NCBI RefSeq assembly: GCF_020179405.1
Contig: NZ_JAICBZ010000031.1
Location: 1-41,620, forward strand
Length of the DNA stretch: 41,620 bases
DNA from: Xinfangfangia pollutisoli
GTDB taxonomy: Bacteria > Pseudomonadota > Alphaproteobacteria > Rhodobacterales > Rhodobacteraceae
Direction of reading: 5' to 3'
Shown here: in pieces, positions 33,901-41,620 of the stretch
How positions within the stretch are numbered: position 1 is the stretch's first letter
Layout: every line of letters begins with the position of its first letter
Position numbers and translations under genes: made by a program
Notes under the pieces: model-generated
Database searches by the model: none
What the model saw: only the letters and a program-made list of their open reading frames with translations
What the model was told of the DNA's origin: nothing

Positions 33901-36125
33901 CCGCGGATCGGATCATTTCCTTCGATGTGAATGCCGCGCAGCTTGCGCCGGCAGGCGCCCGGCCCGCGCCGCCCGCACCTGCGCCGCCCGACCCCGAGGA
34001 TGAGGATCTGGCGGGTCTGGCGCAGCTGGGATCGGTCTATGCCGGGCTTCTGGGCTGCGATCTGCCCGCGGCCGATCTGCGCGACCATCTGCAGCGCGGG
34101 ACAGCCGCGGTGCCGGGCCTGACCGAGCTTGCCGGGGCCCTGCGCGCCGGTGGGCTGGGCGCGCGCCTTGTTCCGGCGCCCGACCTGCCCGCCGAAGGCT
34201 GGCCGGCCCTGGCCGAGTTGCGCAATGGCCAGATCGTGCTGATCCTGCGCCTGACCGAAATCGGGCCCGAGCTGTATGATCCCGACGCGCCGGATCTGCG
34301 GGCCGAAGTCGCGCTTGATGCGTTCATGTGTCACTATTCCGGCCGAATCCTGCAGGCGGGCCTGCGATTGGCCGATCTGGAACGCCGCCATGTGCCCGCG
34401 CGCACGGCGCCGCACTGGTTCTGGGGCGAATTCGCGCAGCACCGCCGCGCCTTTGCCGAAGTCGCCGCCGGATCGCTGGTGGCGAACCTGCTGGCGGTTG
34501 CCGTCGCGCTGTTCTCGCTGCAGGTCTATGACCGGGTGATCCCCTATCAAAGCGAGGCGACGCTGTGGGTTCTGGCGCTGGGCGTCCTGCTGGCGGTGGG
34601 GCTGGAGGGGGTGCTGAAACTGGCCCGCGCCGCGCTGATGGAAAGCACCGGCCGCCGCATCGAACATGCGGTGCAGGGCCGGCTGATGGACCGGCTGCTG
34701 GGCATGAAGATGGGTCCGGGCGAGCGGCGGCCCTCGGAACTGTTCACCGCCATGCGGGATTTCAGCCAGGTGCGCGAATTCTTCACCTCGGCCACGATAG
34801 GCACTTTGGCCGATCTGCCCTTTCTTCTGGTCTTCCTGGCGCTGGTCGCCTCGATCGGTGGGCCGCTGGTTCTGGTGCTGCTGCTGGGCGGCGCGCTGAT
34901 GGTGGTGCCGGGCTTCCTGATGCAGCGCCGGATGGTCGCGCTGACGCAATCGACGCAGGGCGCCTCGCTGCGCGCGGCGAAGCTGCTGCAGGAAGCGGTG
35001 TTCGAGCATGAAACCGTCACCACCCAACGCGGCGAAGCGCGGGTAAAGCGGATTTGGGCCGAGTTGGTGACGCTTTCCGCCGCTAAGAATGCCGACCAGA
35101 AGCATCTGACGACGCTACTGTCGACCTGGGCCGCCGGGGTGCAGCAGGCGACCTATATCGCCGCGGTGGTGGTGGGCACCTATCTGGTGTTCGCCGGCCA
35201 GTTCACGGTGGGCACGATCATCGCCATCGGCATCCTGACCGGGCGCACCCTGGGCCCCCTGGCGCAGGTCGCCGCGCTGATGGCGCGGTGGAGCCAGGTG
35301 AAAGCGGCTCTGATCGCGCTGGATGCCGTGGCCGGGGCGCGTCAGGCCGAAGAGCCGGGCCGCCGTTATCTGCGCCGCGACCGGCTGACCGGCGCGTTCG
35401 AGCTGCGCCATGTGGAATTCCGCTATGATCCGCAAAGCGCGCCCACGGTGGATATCAACGCCGCCGCCATTCCGGCCGGCCAGCATGTTGCGGTTCTGGG
35501 CGCCAATGGGTCGGGCAAATCGACGCTGCTGCGGCTGCTGGCCGGGCTTTACGAGCCGTCGAAGGGCCGCATCCTGATTGACGGGCTGGATCTGGGCCAG
35601 ATCCATCCGCGCGATCTGCGCCGTGGCATCGGCTATCTGGGCCAGGAAGTGCGGCTGATCGCCGGCACGATTCGCGACAATCTGAACATGAACCAGCTGG
35701 AACGCAGCGACGACCGGCTGCTGGCGGCGCTGGATTTCGCCGGGCTTGGCCCCTTCGTGCGCAACCATCCGCGCGGGCTGGATCTGGAGATCCGCGAATT
35801 GGGCGAGGGCCTGTCGGTCGGTCAGCGCCAGTCGATCGGCTGGGCGCGGCTGTGGCTGCAGGATCCGCGCGTCGTGCTGCTGGATGAACCGACGGCGGCG
35901 CTGGACCAGACGCTGGAGGCGACGCTGGTGTCGCGGCTGAAGCTGTGGCTCGAAGGGCGCACGGCGGTGATTGCCACCCATCGCGTGCCGATCCTGCAGC
36001 TGACCACGCGGACGCTGATCCTGCAGAATGGCCGGCTGGCGGTGGATGGGCCGAAGGATGCGGTTCTGGCGCATCTTGCGAAAGCCCAGGCGTCGGGGGC
36101 CCAGGCCGCGGGGGCCGGCGCATGA
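33897..36125 (+). CDS. Type I secretion ABC transporter (LapB/HlyB-like)
   Basis: A 742-residue fused permease-ATPase. Residues 35-165 look like a C39-type domain that lacks the catalytic cysteine-histidine arrangement, so it probably recognises the substrate without cutting it. The membrane domain spans about 185-475. The ATPase has Walker A GANGSGKST (535-543), signature LSVGQ (639-643, V in place of the usual G), Walker B VVLLDEP (659-665) and His695. Start is the GTG overlapping the tolC-like stop. The adaptor gene overlaps its end as ATGA. It exports the adhesin encoded two genes upstream. Confidence 0.92.
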   Translation: MTADRIISFDVNAAQLAPAGARPAPPAPAPPDPEDEDLAGLAQLGSVYAGLLGCDLPAADLRDHLQRGTAAVPGLTELAGALRAGGLGARLVPAPDLPAEGWPALAELRNGQIVLILRLTEIGPELYDPDAPDLRAEVALDAFMCHYSGRILQAGLRLADLERRHVPARTAPHWFWGEFAQHRRAFAEVAAGSLVANLLAVAVALFSLQVYDRVIPYQSEATLWVLALGVLLAVGLEGVLKLARAALMESTGRRIEHAVQGRLMDRLLGMKMGPGERRPSELFTAMRDFSQVREFFTSATIGTLADLPFLLVFLALVASIGGPLVLVLLLGGALMVVPGFLMQRRMVALTQSTQGASLRAAKLLQEAVFEHETVTTQRGEARVKRIWAELVTLSAAKNADQKHLTTLLSTWAAGVQQATYIAAVVVGTYLVFAGQFTVGTIIAIGILTGRTLGPLAQVAALMARWSQVKAALIALDAVAGARQAEEPGRRYLRRDRLTGAFELRHVEFRYDPQSAPTVDINAAAIPAGQHVAVLGANGSGKSTLLRLLAGLYEPSKGRILIDGLDLGQIHPRDLRRGIGYLGQEVRLIAGTIRDNLNMNQLERSDDRLLAALDFAGLGPFVRNHPRGLDLEIRELGEGLSVGQRQSIGWARLWLQDPRVVLLDEPTAALDQTLEATLVSRLKLWLEGRTAVIATHRVPILQLTTRTLILQNGRLAVDGPKDAVLAHLAKAQASGAQAAGAGA

Positions 36126-37294
36126 CCGTCTGGACCGAAGATTACGAAACCCGCCGCCGCCCCTCGGCAGTGATCTGGGCCATCGCCGCGGCGCTGGTGG
36201 TGTTCCTGATCTGGGCGTCGCTGGCCTGGGTGGATGAAATCGTCCGCGCCTCGGGCACGGTCGTGTCGTCGTCGCGGCCGCAGATCATCCAGAACCTGGA
36301 AGGCGGGATACTGGCGGAACTGTCGGTGGCGGAAGGCGATGTGGTGCAGCCCGGCCAGATCCTGGGCCGGTTGCAGGCGACGCAATATCAGTCGGAGGTC
36401 GACGATTTCGCCGATCAGATCGCCGGGCTGGAGATCCGCAAGCTGCGGATCGAGGCCGAGATGCGCGGCGAGGCGAAGTTCCTGGTGCCCAGGGATCTGG
36501 CGGCGCGGGTGCCCGAGATCGTGGCGTCCGAAGCCACGTTGCTGAAGGCGCGCAGCGAGGATCTGGCGGCGCGCCGCGCCGGGGCGCAGGCGGTTCTGGA
36601 CCAGACCGAGAAGGAACTGGACATTCTGGAGCGCATGCTGAAGCAAGAGGTCGTGCCGCTGATCGAAGTGACGCGGGCCCGCAAGCTGCGCGAGGATGCG
36701 GCGGCGCGTCTGGCCGAAGTGGTGACCGAGGTCGAGCTGGACCGCGCCAAGGACTATGCCCAGACGCTGGGCGATCTGGCCTCGCTGAAGCAGAAGCGCA
36801 AGATCGTTGAAGACCAGTTGAAGCGCACCGATCTGGTGGCGCCGATGCGCGGCGTGGTGAACAAGATCGCGATTTCTACCATTGGCGGGGTGGTGCGGCC
36901 GGGCGAAGAGATCCTGCAGATCATCCCGCTGGACGAGGAGTTGTTCGTCGATGCGAAGGTCAAGCCGCGCGACATTGCGGCGGTGCGCCAGGGCCAGAGC
37001 GCGGTGGTGAAGCTGTCGGCCTATGATTACACGATCTGGGGCAGTTTGAAGGGCGAGGTCACCTTCGTTTCCGCCGATACGTTCATCGACGAACGCTCGC
37101 GCGCCGCCGATGGCGATCCGCATTACATCGTGACGCTGAAGGTCGACCTGTCGCAGCTGAACGACCGGCAGAAGAAGATGGAGATCCGCCCCGGCATGCA
37201 GGCCGAGGTCGAGCTGGAAACCGGCGGCAAGACGGTGCTGACCTATCTGACCAAGCCCCTGTACAAAAGCCGCGAGGCGCTGCGTGAACGCTAG
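36122..37294 (+). CDS. HlyD-family type I secretion membrane-fusion protein
   Basis: A 390-residue periplasmic adaptor linking the ABC exporter to the TolC-like duct. One membrane helix lies at about residues 16-36, followed by the first half of the lipoyl domain (IIQNLEGGILAELSVAEGD), a long coiled coil (about 80-240), the second lipoyl half (LVAPMRGVVNKIAIST) and a beta-barrel. The C-terminal IRPGMQAEVELETG is the HlyD signature. The ATG overlaps the ABC gene stop. The stop TAG lies in CTAG, whose other strand is the stop of fliP. Confidence 0.92.
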   Translation: MTVWTEDYETRRRPSAVIWAIAAALVVFLIWASLAWVDEIVRASGTVVSSSRPQIIQNLEGGILAELSVAEGDVVQPGQILGRLQATQYQSEVDDFADQIAGLEIRKLRIEAEMRGEAKFLVPRDLAARVPEIVASEATLLKARSEDLAARRAGAQAVLDQTEKELDILERMLKQEVVPLIEVTRARKLREDAAARLAEVVTEVELDRAKDYAQTLGDLASLKQKRKIVEDQLKRTDLVAPMRGVVNKIAISTIGGVVRPGEEILQIIPLDEELFVDAKVKPRDIAAVRQGQSAVVKLSAYDYTIWGSLKGEVTFVSADTFIDERSRAADGDPHYIVTLKVDLSQLNDRQKKMEIRPGMQAEVELETGGKTVLTYLTKPLYKSREALRER

Positions 37295-38013
37295 GGCCCG
37301 TAGCTGCGCACCAGCGCCGAGGCCAGCAGGCTCCACCCGTCGGCGACGACGAAGAAGGCCAGCTTGAACGGCAGCGACACCACCGCCGGCGGCACCATCA
37401 TCATCCCCATCGACATCAGGATCGCCGAGACGACCAGGTCGATGATCAGGAAGGGCAGGAAGACCAGAAAGCCGATTTCAAACGCGCGCTGAATCTCTGA
37501 CAGCAGGAAGGACGGCACCAGAAGCGACAGCGGCGCGTCGACGATGGCGCCGGGCGGGCGCGGGCGCAGGGCGTCCAGCGTGGCGAAGGTTTCGGGGTCG
37601 ATGCGGGCCGACATGAACAGGCGAAACGGCTTTGCGGCTTCGAGAAAGGCCTGGGTCAGGTCCAGCCGGTTCTGGGTGAAGGGCTCGATCCCGCGGGTCC
37701 AGGCTTCGGTGAAGACCGGGTCCATGACATACCAGGTCAGGAACATCGCCAGGCTGACGATTAGCATGTTGGGCGGTGCCTGTTGCAGCCCGATGCCCTG
37801 GCGCAGGATCGACAGGACGGTGACGATGAAGGGAAAGCAGGTCACCATGACCGCCAGCCCCGGCACCACCGACAAAACGGTGATCAGCGCCAGAAGCTGC
37901 ACCGACCGCGCGGCCAGGCTTTCGCCCTCGCCCAGGTTCAGCGTGATGTCCTGCGCCAGCGCCGGGCCGGCCAGCAGCAGCGCCAGCAGCAGGGCAAGGC
38001 CGATGCGCCTCAC
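37291..38013 (-). CDS. fliP: Flagellar biosynthetic protein FliP
   Basis: A 240-residue component of the flagellar type III export gate. A cleavable signal (residues 1-20, ending ALA before QDITLNL) is followed by membrane helices. FPFIVTVLSILRQGIGLQQAPPN (40-80 region) and the C-terminal FLPFLIIDLVVSAILMSMGM segment are diagnostic. The start overlaps the fliN stop as ATGA. It is the last gene of the fliF-fliH-fliN-fliP run. Its stop codon is shared with the secretion adaptor gene on the opposite strand. Confidence 0.95.
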   Translation of the reverse strand: MRRIGLALLLALLLAGPALAQDITLNLGEGESLAARSVQLLALITVLSVVPGLAVMVTCFPFIVTVLSILRQGIGLQQAPPNMLIVSLAMFLTWYVMDPVFTEAWTRGIEPFTQNRLDLTQAFLEAAKPFRLFMSARIDPETFATLDALRPRPPGAIVDAPLSLLVPSFLLSEIQRAFEIGFLVFLPFLIIDLVVSAILMSMGMMMVPPAVVSLPFKLAFFVVADGWSLLASALVRSYGP

Positions 38014-38279
38014 AATCCGCCCTTCAGATTGGCGACTTCGGTCAGCCTGACGCCCAGCTGACCGGAATTCTCGCCCTCAAGCTCGGTCAATTCGCCGCGC
38101 GCGATCAGCCGGTCGCCGACATACAGCTCCACCGGATCATCGACCCGGCGGTCCAGCGGCAGGATGGCATCGCGCGACAGGCGCAGCAGGTCTTTCACCA
38201 GGGGTCGGGCGCGGCCGACCGAGATGATGATCTCGATCGGGACCTGGGCGAAGGGCGATGTGTCGGTCAGGTCATCCAT
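38010..38279 (-). CDS. fliN: Flagellar motor switch protein FliN
   Basis: An 89-residue C-ring protein of the SpoA/FliN domain family. FAQVPIEIIISVGRARPLVKDLLRLSRD begins the domain, and VELYVGDRLIARGEL is the conserved core. It is shorter than the 100-140 residues of most FliN proteins and consists of little but the domain. The ATG at 38279 lies inside the end of fliH, an eight-base overlap. It sits under the MS ring and, with FliM and FliG, sets rotation; neither of those genes is in the window. Confidence 0.9.
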   Translation of the reverse strand: MDDLTDTSPFAQVPIEIIISVGRARPLVKDLLRLSRDAILPLDRRVDDPVELYVGDRLIARGELTELEGENSGQLGVRLTEVANLKGGL

Positions 38280-38874
38280 TTGGCGATATCTCCTCGGCAA
38301 GGCTGAAGAAGCTGCGCACGGCAGTGGCGATTTCGGCGGTGACACGGGTCAGGTCGACCTTGGCCTCGGCCGCGCCGAGCCGGATATAGACCTGACCCTC
38401 GCCCAGGGTCGGCTCTTCCTCGATCGTCAGGGGCAGGCCGGTCGCCTGTTCGATCAGCCCCTCGACCGCTTCGCGCATGCCGGGGTTCAGCACCAGGACC
38501 GCCGGCTGATCGCCCAGCGCCTCGGCCAGGGGCATCAGCCGTTCCAGCACCAGAGGCGCCAGCGTCTCGCGCGCCATGACCGGCAGCAGCCGGTCGGCCA
38601 TCTCGGTCAGCAGCGGCTCAAGCGCCTTCAGGATATGCGCCCGCGCTTCCTGATAGGTGAAGGACAGCGCCTGCAGATTGCGGGCCAGATCGGCGCGGAT
38701 CCGGGTCTGGTCTTCCGACTGCGCCGCGGCGGCATCGTCCCAGCCCGCCTTGTAGCCCTGTTCATAGGCCGCAAGCTTGGCCTCTTCGACGGCGCCGATT
38801 TCGACCGTGGCCGCGGCGGCGGCCGGTTTCGGCCGCGTTTCGGCATCGAAGACCTCAAGCTTGGGCATCGGCAT
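38272..38874 (-). CDS. fliH: Flagellar assembly protein FliH
   Basis: A 200-residue FliH/SctL-like protein that regulates the export ATPase FliI and tethers it to the C ring. An Ala-rich N-terminus is followed by YEQGYKAGWDDA, the usual FliH glycine-repeat region, a helical stretch and the C-terminal domain (about 110-195). The start at 38874 overlaps the fliF stop by one base (TGATG); an ATG at 38868 is a possible alternative. FliH diverges widely, so the call leans on position between fliF and fliN as well as on sequence. Confidence 0.83.
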   Translation of the reverse strand: MPMPKLEVFDAETRPKPAAAAATVEIGAVEEAKLAAYEQGYKAGWDDAAAAQSEDQTRIRADLARNLQALSFTYQEARAHILKALEPLLTEMADRLLPVMARETLAPLVLERLMPLAEALGDQPAVLVLNPGMREAVEGLIEQATGLPLTIEEEPTLGEGQVYIRLGAAEAKVDLTRVTAEIATAVRSFFSLAEEISPNG

Positions 38875-40487
38875 CAGGCGCGCTCCTCCTCGGGCTCCAG
38901 CCAGCCGCGCAGGATCTCGATCGTCTCGGCCTGGCGTTCCTCGATCAGCCGGCGCAGGCGGGCGGCCGGGTCTTCCGGCGGCTCGGCCGTGGCTTCGGAC
39001 ATGAAGTCGACCATCGGCAGGTCGGGCAGGGCAAAGCCATCGTCGATCTCGCCGGTCAGCGCCTCGCCCCCGATCGCGCCTTCCGCCCCGGGCAGCGCCA
39101 GCGGGGTGGTGCCGGCAGGCAGCGCGGCCATCGCCCCGCCCCGGGCCGAGGTGAAGATCGGCCGCAGCACGAACAGGCCCAAGACCAGCGCCACCAGCGC
39201 CAGAACGCCGATCTGGATCGCCGCCATCACGTCGATCGGGCCCAGGGGCGGGAACAGGCTGGCCTGCGCCTCGGTCCCGTCAGTGGGCAGGGGCGAGAAT
39301 TCCAGCGATTTGATCGACAGGATATCGCCGCGGCTTTCATCCAGCCCCACCGCTGCGGCCACCAATTCGCGCAGATCGGCCAGCTCTGCCTCGCTGCGGG
39401 CGGCCCAGCTTTGCGTGCCGTCCTGCGCGGTGGTCAGCGTGCCGTCGACCAGCACGGCCACGGTCAGCCGCTTGACCCCGCCCGGCGCCTTGGTCAGCGC
39501 GCGCTGGGTTTCCGACACTTCGTAATTCACCCGCTCGCGCGTGTCGCTGGATTGCGACTGGCCGCCCGATCCAGTGCCGCCCGCGCCCTGCGGCAGGTTC
39601 GAGGCCACGGTGACATCGGCCGCGGGCTCGGTCGCCTGCTTGCTGGATTCCTCGGTTTCCGAGGAAATCGCCACCCGCCCCTGCGGGTCCAACGTGCGCT
39701 GGGTGATCTGTTCGCTTTCGGTGATCAGATCCACCGCCACCTCGACCACCGCCTTGCCGGCCCCGACCCGCGCCGCCAGCAGCCGTTCCACCCGTTGGCG
39801 CAATTCAGCCGCCCGGTCCGAGGCCGCCGCCCCGCCCCCGGCCGGGTCTTCGTCGGCCCCGGCGATCAGCCCGCCGACCGTGTCGATCACCTGCACGTCT
39901 TCGGGCCGCATCCCGGCCACGGCCGAGGCGACCAGGTGTTTCAGCGCCCGGGCCTGGTCTTCGCTCAGCGTGCCGCGCGCCGTCGTCACGGTCACGCTGG
40001 CCGTGGGAGGGATGTCGCGGCGGAACGGGTCCGACGGGCCTTGCGCGATATGCACCCGCGCGGCGCGCACTTCGGGCACCGACAGGATGGTGCGGGCCAG
40101 CTCACCCTCTTTCGCGCGCCAATAGGCGGCGTCGAACATCTGGCTTGTGGTGCCGAAGCCCGACAGCGAATCCAGAAGCTCGTACCCGGCGCCACCGGCC
40201 GAGGGCAGGCCTTCGCCCGCCAGCGCCATGCGCAGCGCGTCGCGTTCAGTGACATCGACATAGATCGAATCGCCCCGCACCTCATAGGCGACGCCCCGCG
40301 TGTCCAGCGCCGCCACCACCTCACCCGCGGCGCGCCCGTCCAGCCCGGCATAAAGCAGTGCCATCTGCGGCCCGCCGGCCATGCGCGCCAGCGCCAGCAC
40401 TGCCAGAAACACCGCAATCGTGGCGCCGGCGACGAACAGCCTGCGCCTGGGGGAAAGCCCGGTCCAGATCGAGAGCAGATTCTGCAC
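38874..40487 (-). CDS. fliF: Flagellar MS-ring protein FliF
   Basis: A 537-residue inner-membrane ring protein, the platform of the flagellar motor. The first membrane helix is near residues 18-36 and the second near 420-445. Between them lie the ring-building motifs ALLYAGLDGRAAGEVV and ARVHIA, and a low-complexity Gly/Ser stretch near 300. The C-terminal tail (RLIEERQAETIEILRGWL) binds FliG. I chose the GTG at 40487, which has AGGAGG five bases before it; the in-frame ATG at 40526 has no ribosome site. It is first in its operon and divergent from fliL. Confidence 0.94.
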   Translation of the reverse strand: MQNLLSIWTGLSPRRRLFVAGATIAVFLAVLALARMAGGPQMALLYAGLDGRAAGEVVAALDTRGVAYEVRGDSIYVDVTERDALRMALAGEGLPSAGGAGYELLDSLSGFGTTSQMFDAAYWRAKEGELARTILSVPEVRAARVHIAQGPSDPFRRDIPPTASVTVTTARGTLSEDQARALKHLVASAVAGMRPEDVQVIDTVGGLIAGADEDPAGGGAAASDRAAELRQRVERLLAARVGAGKAVVEVAVDLITESEQITQRTLDPQGRVAISSETEESSKQATEPAADVTVASNLPQGAGGTGSGGQSQSSDTRERVNYEVSETQRALTKAPGGVKRLTVAVLVDGTLTTAQDGTQSWAARSEAELADLRELVAAAVGLDESRGDILSIKSLEFSPLPTDGTEAQASLFPPLGPIDVMAAIQIGVLALVALVLGLFVLRPIFTSARGGAMAALPAGTTPLALPGAEGAIGGEALTGEIDDGFALPDLPMVDFMSEATAEPPEDPAARLRRLIEERQAETIEILRGWLEPEEERA

Positions 40488-40539
40488 GTTCCCCTCCTGC
40501 GGAAGTCCTTCCCGCCGGGTCAGCATTGAAGGGTCTCGC

Positions 40540-40554
40540 TTAACAATCGGTTAG
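40540..40554. promoter_or_regulatory. CtrA-like binding site between fliF and fliL
   Basis: TTAA (40540-40543), seven bases, TTAG (40551-40554): one mismatch from the full CtrA consensus TTAA-N7-TTAA. It lies 53 bases before fliF and 45 before fliL. In Rhodobacterales the response regulator CtrA commonly activates flagellar genes, so control of both directions is plausible. Confidence 0.5.
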
Positions 40555-40598
40555 GGGCCTTCGGTCTATTTTCGCCTGATCGCGGAACGGAGGCCGAA

Positions 40599-41093
40599 GT
40601 GTCGGATACCGCTGCCCCGCCCGAAGAGGCGCCGAAGAAGAAATCGAAACTGCCGCTGATCCTGGGGCTGGTCTTGATGCTGGCCCTGGGCGGTGGCGGA
40701 TTTTACGCGACCTGGTCAGGCATGATCCTGGGCGGCGACCATGCCGGGGGCGAAGGCGGCGACCATGCCGCCGAAGCGCCCGACCCGCTTCCCGACATCG
40801 CCTTCGTGCCGATCGAACCCGTGGTTGTGTCGCTGGGGCCGGGATCCAGCAGCAAATACCTGAAATTCACCGCCCAGCTGGAAGTCGCCAAATCCTATGC
40901 CGGCGAGGTGACGGTGCTGATGCCGCGCATCCTTGACGTGCTGAACAGCTATCTGCGTGCGGTCTCGATGACCGATCTGGAAGATCCGGCCGCGATGGTG
41001 CGGCTGCGCGCCCAGATGCTGCGCCGGGTGCAGATCGTCACGGGCGAGGGGCGGGTGCGCGATCTTCTGGTCACCGAATTCATCCTGAACTAG
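40599..41093 (+). CDS. fliL: Flagellar basal body-associated protein FliL
   Basis: A 164-residue inner-membrane protein that surrounds the stators and supports torque and stator recruitment. A short Lys-rich head (EEAPKKKSKLP) precedes one helix (residues 18-38), followed by a periplasmic domain with YLKFTAQLEV, VTVLMPRILDVLNSYL and the terminal DLLVTEFILN. The start is a GTG after CGGAGG. A GGDHA repeat after the helix is a small local oddity. It is divergent from fliF and followed nine bases later by a small membrane protein gene. Confidence 0.92.
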   Translation: MSDTAAPPEEAPKKKSKLPLILGLVLMLALGGGGFYATWSGMILGGDHAGGEGGDHAAEAPDPLPDIAFVPIEPVVVSLGPGSSSKYLKFTAQLEVAKSYAGEVTVLMPRILDVLNSYLRAVSMTDLEDPAAMVRLRAQMLRRVQIVTGEGRVRDLLVTEFILN

Positions 41094-41102
41094 GGGGGCG
41101 AT

Positions 41103-41495
41103 GTGCAGCTGATCTCGGATTCCCTGCTGCTGGCGGCCACGATCGGGGCGGCGGTCTATTGCTATGTCCTGGCCGCGCGGCTGCGCCGTTTCACCACGCT
41201 GGAAAGCGGCATGGGCGGGGCGATCGCCGTGCTGTCGGCCCAGGTCGACGACATGACGCGGGCGCTGGAAAAGGCGCAGGGCGTGGCCGGCGCGTCGGAG
41301 AAACGTCTGGAAGAGCTGACGAATCGCGCCGATGTGCTGGCCAAGCGGCTGGAGCTGATGGTCGCCTCGCTGCACGATCTTCCGGCGCCGCCACCCGGCC
41401 CTGCCCCCCGCCCGCCTGAAGATGACGAAGACCAGCGCCGTCTGCGCTTCATCCGGCGCCGCAGCCCGCGCGGCTCGGCCGAGGCGGTGGAATGA
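41103..41495 (+). CDS. Small membrane-anchored coiled-coil protein of the flagellar cluster
   Basis: A 130-residue protein with an N-terminal membrane helix (residues 5-24), a predicted coiled coil (about 35-92, LEKAQGVAGASEKRLEELTN), a Pro-rich linker and a basic C-terminus (RRLRFIRRRS). I do not recognise a named function. Position after fliL and before a probable MotE-like gene suggests a part in motor assembly or function. The start is taken as GTG at 41103 after a GGGGGG run; its stop overlaps the next start as ATGA. Confidence 0.75.
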   Translation: MQLISDSLLLAATIGAAVYCYVLAARLRRFTTLESGMGGAIAVLSAQVDDMTRALEKAQGVAGASEKRLEELTNRADVLAKRLELMVASLHDLPAPPPGPAPRPPEDDEDQRRLRFIRRRSPRGSAEAVE

Positions 41496-41620
41496 CGCGC
41501 GCCCCGGGAAAACGGCGGCGGCAGGCCGGGCGCGGGGCGCTGATCCTGATCGCGCTGATGTTCGCCGCATCGGGTGCGCTGCGCCTGGGCGATGGGCTGG
41601 GCAGCGCGATTGCCCAGACC
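41492..41620 (+). CDS. Probable MotE-like protein, N-terminal 43 residues only
   Basis: The frame opens at an ATG overlapping the previous stop and runs off the window. It shows a basic head (KRRRQAGRG) and one hydrophobic segment (ALILIALMFAASGAL), then a small polar stretch. Genes in this position in alphaproteobacterial flagellar clusters often encode MotE, a periplasmic chaperone-like partner of MotC. Only the anchor is visible, so the identity is a guess from context. Confidence 0.5.
   Translation, partial: MTRAPGKRRRQAGRGALILIALMFAASGALRLGDGLGSAIAQT

Noticed and set aside
40488-40526. ATG at 40526 as the fliF start
   Set aside because: No ribosome site before it, whereas GTG at 40487 follows AGGAGG at good spacing and matches the usual FliF N-terminus.

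Overview
The window reads as chromosomal DNA of a high-GC alphaproteobacterium, most probably a member of the Rhodobacterales (Rhodobacter/Paracoccus-like). The grounds are very high third-position GC, the alphaproteobacterial form of AddAB, the neighbourhood smr-mltA-Tim44 / fxsA-secB near hslVU, and a compact divergent fliF-fliH-fliN-fliP / fliL flagellar block. This assignment rests on gene content and protein character as I recognise them, not on a database search.

Layout. (1) 1-7778, plus strand: a tightly overlapping run amgK(partial)-murU-addB-addA, joining cell-wall sugar recycling to double-strand-break processing. (2) 7775-8232: trxA with its own candidate promoter and a clear intrinsic terminator. 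(3) 8272-11899: hslV and hslU, the two parts of one ATP-dependent protease, separated by a membrane protein gene and an oppositely oriented flavin-binding-fold gene. (4) 11931-15284: a small catabolic module made of a MarR regulator, a divergent MFS carrier, and an SDR dehydrogenase plus FAH-family hydrolase. (5) 15407-20068: envelope and quality-control genes: a lipoprotein alpha/beta hydrolase, then smr, mltA and a Tim44-domain gene on the minus strand, then fxsA and secB on the plus strand. (6) 20085-29208: an amino-sugar locus. A GntR repressor, a sugar-phosphate SIS enzyme and nagA run leftwards. A murQ-like etherase, a four-gene ABC importer and a Gfo/Idh/MocA oxidoreductase run rightwards. 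A shared control region holds four TGGTAT/ATACCA half-sites. (7) 29404-37294: a complete type I secretion cassette: a 1053-residue Ig-repeat adhesin, a TolC-like outer-membrane lipoprotein, a LapB-like ABC exporter and an HlyD-like adaptor. (8) 37291-41620: flagellar genes fliP, fliN, fliH and fliF on the minus strand; fliL, a small membrane coiled-coil protein and a partial downstream gene on the plus strand; a CtrA-like site lies between them.

How it fits together. Two routes for peptidoglycan sugars occur in the same 30 kb: AmgK-MurU (reuse of MurNAc) and MurQ-NagA-SIS (breakdown of amino sugars), the latter with a dedicated importer. The adhesin secretion cassette and the flagellar block meet tail to tail at one CTAG that supplies both stop codons. 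This places genes for attachment and swimming next to each other.

I found no tRNA, rRNA, CRISPR array, insertion sequence or prophage. No gap between genes exceeds about 200 bases. I do not see a clearly undescribed system. The points most worth a second look are the symmetrical MarR control region, the amino-sugar control region with its 11-codon upstream frame, and the adhesin with a possible protease-release site.
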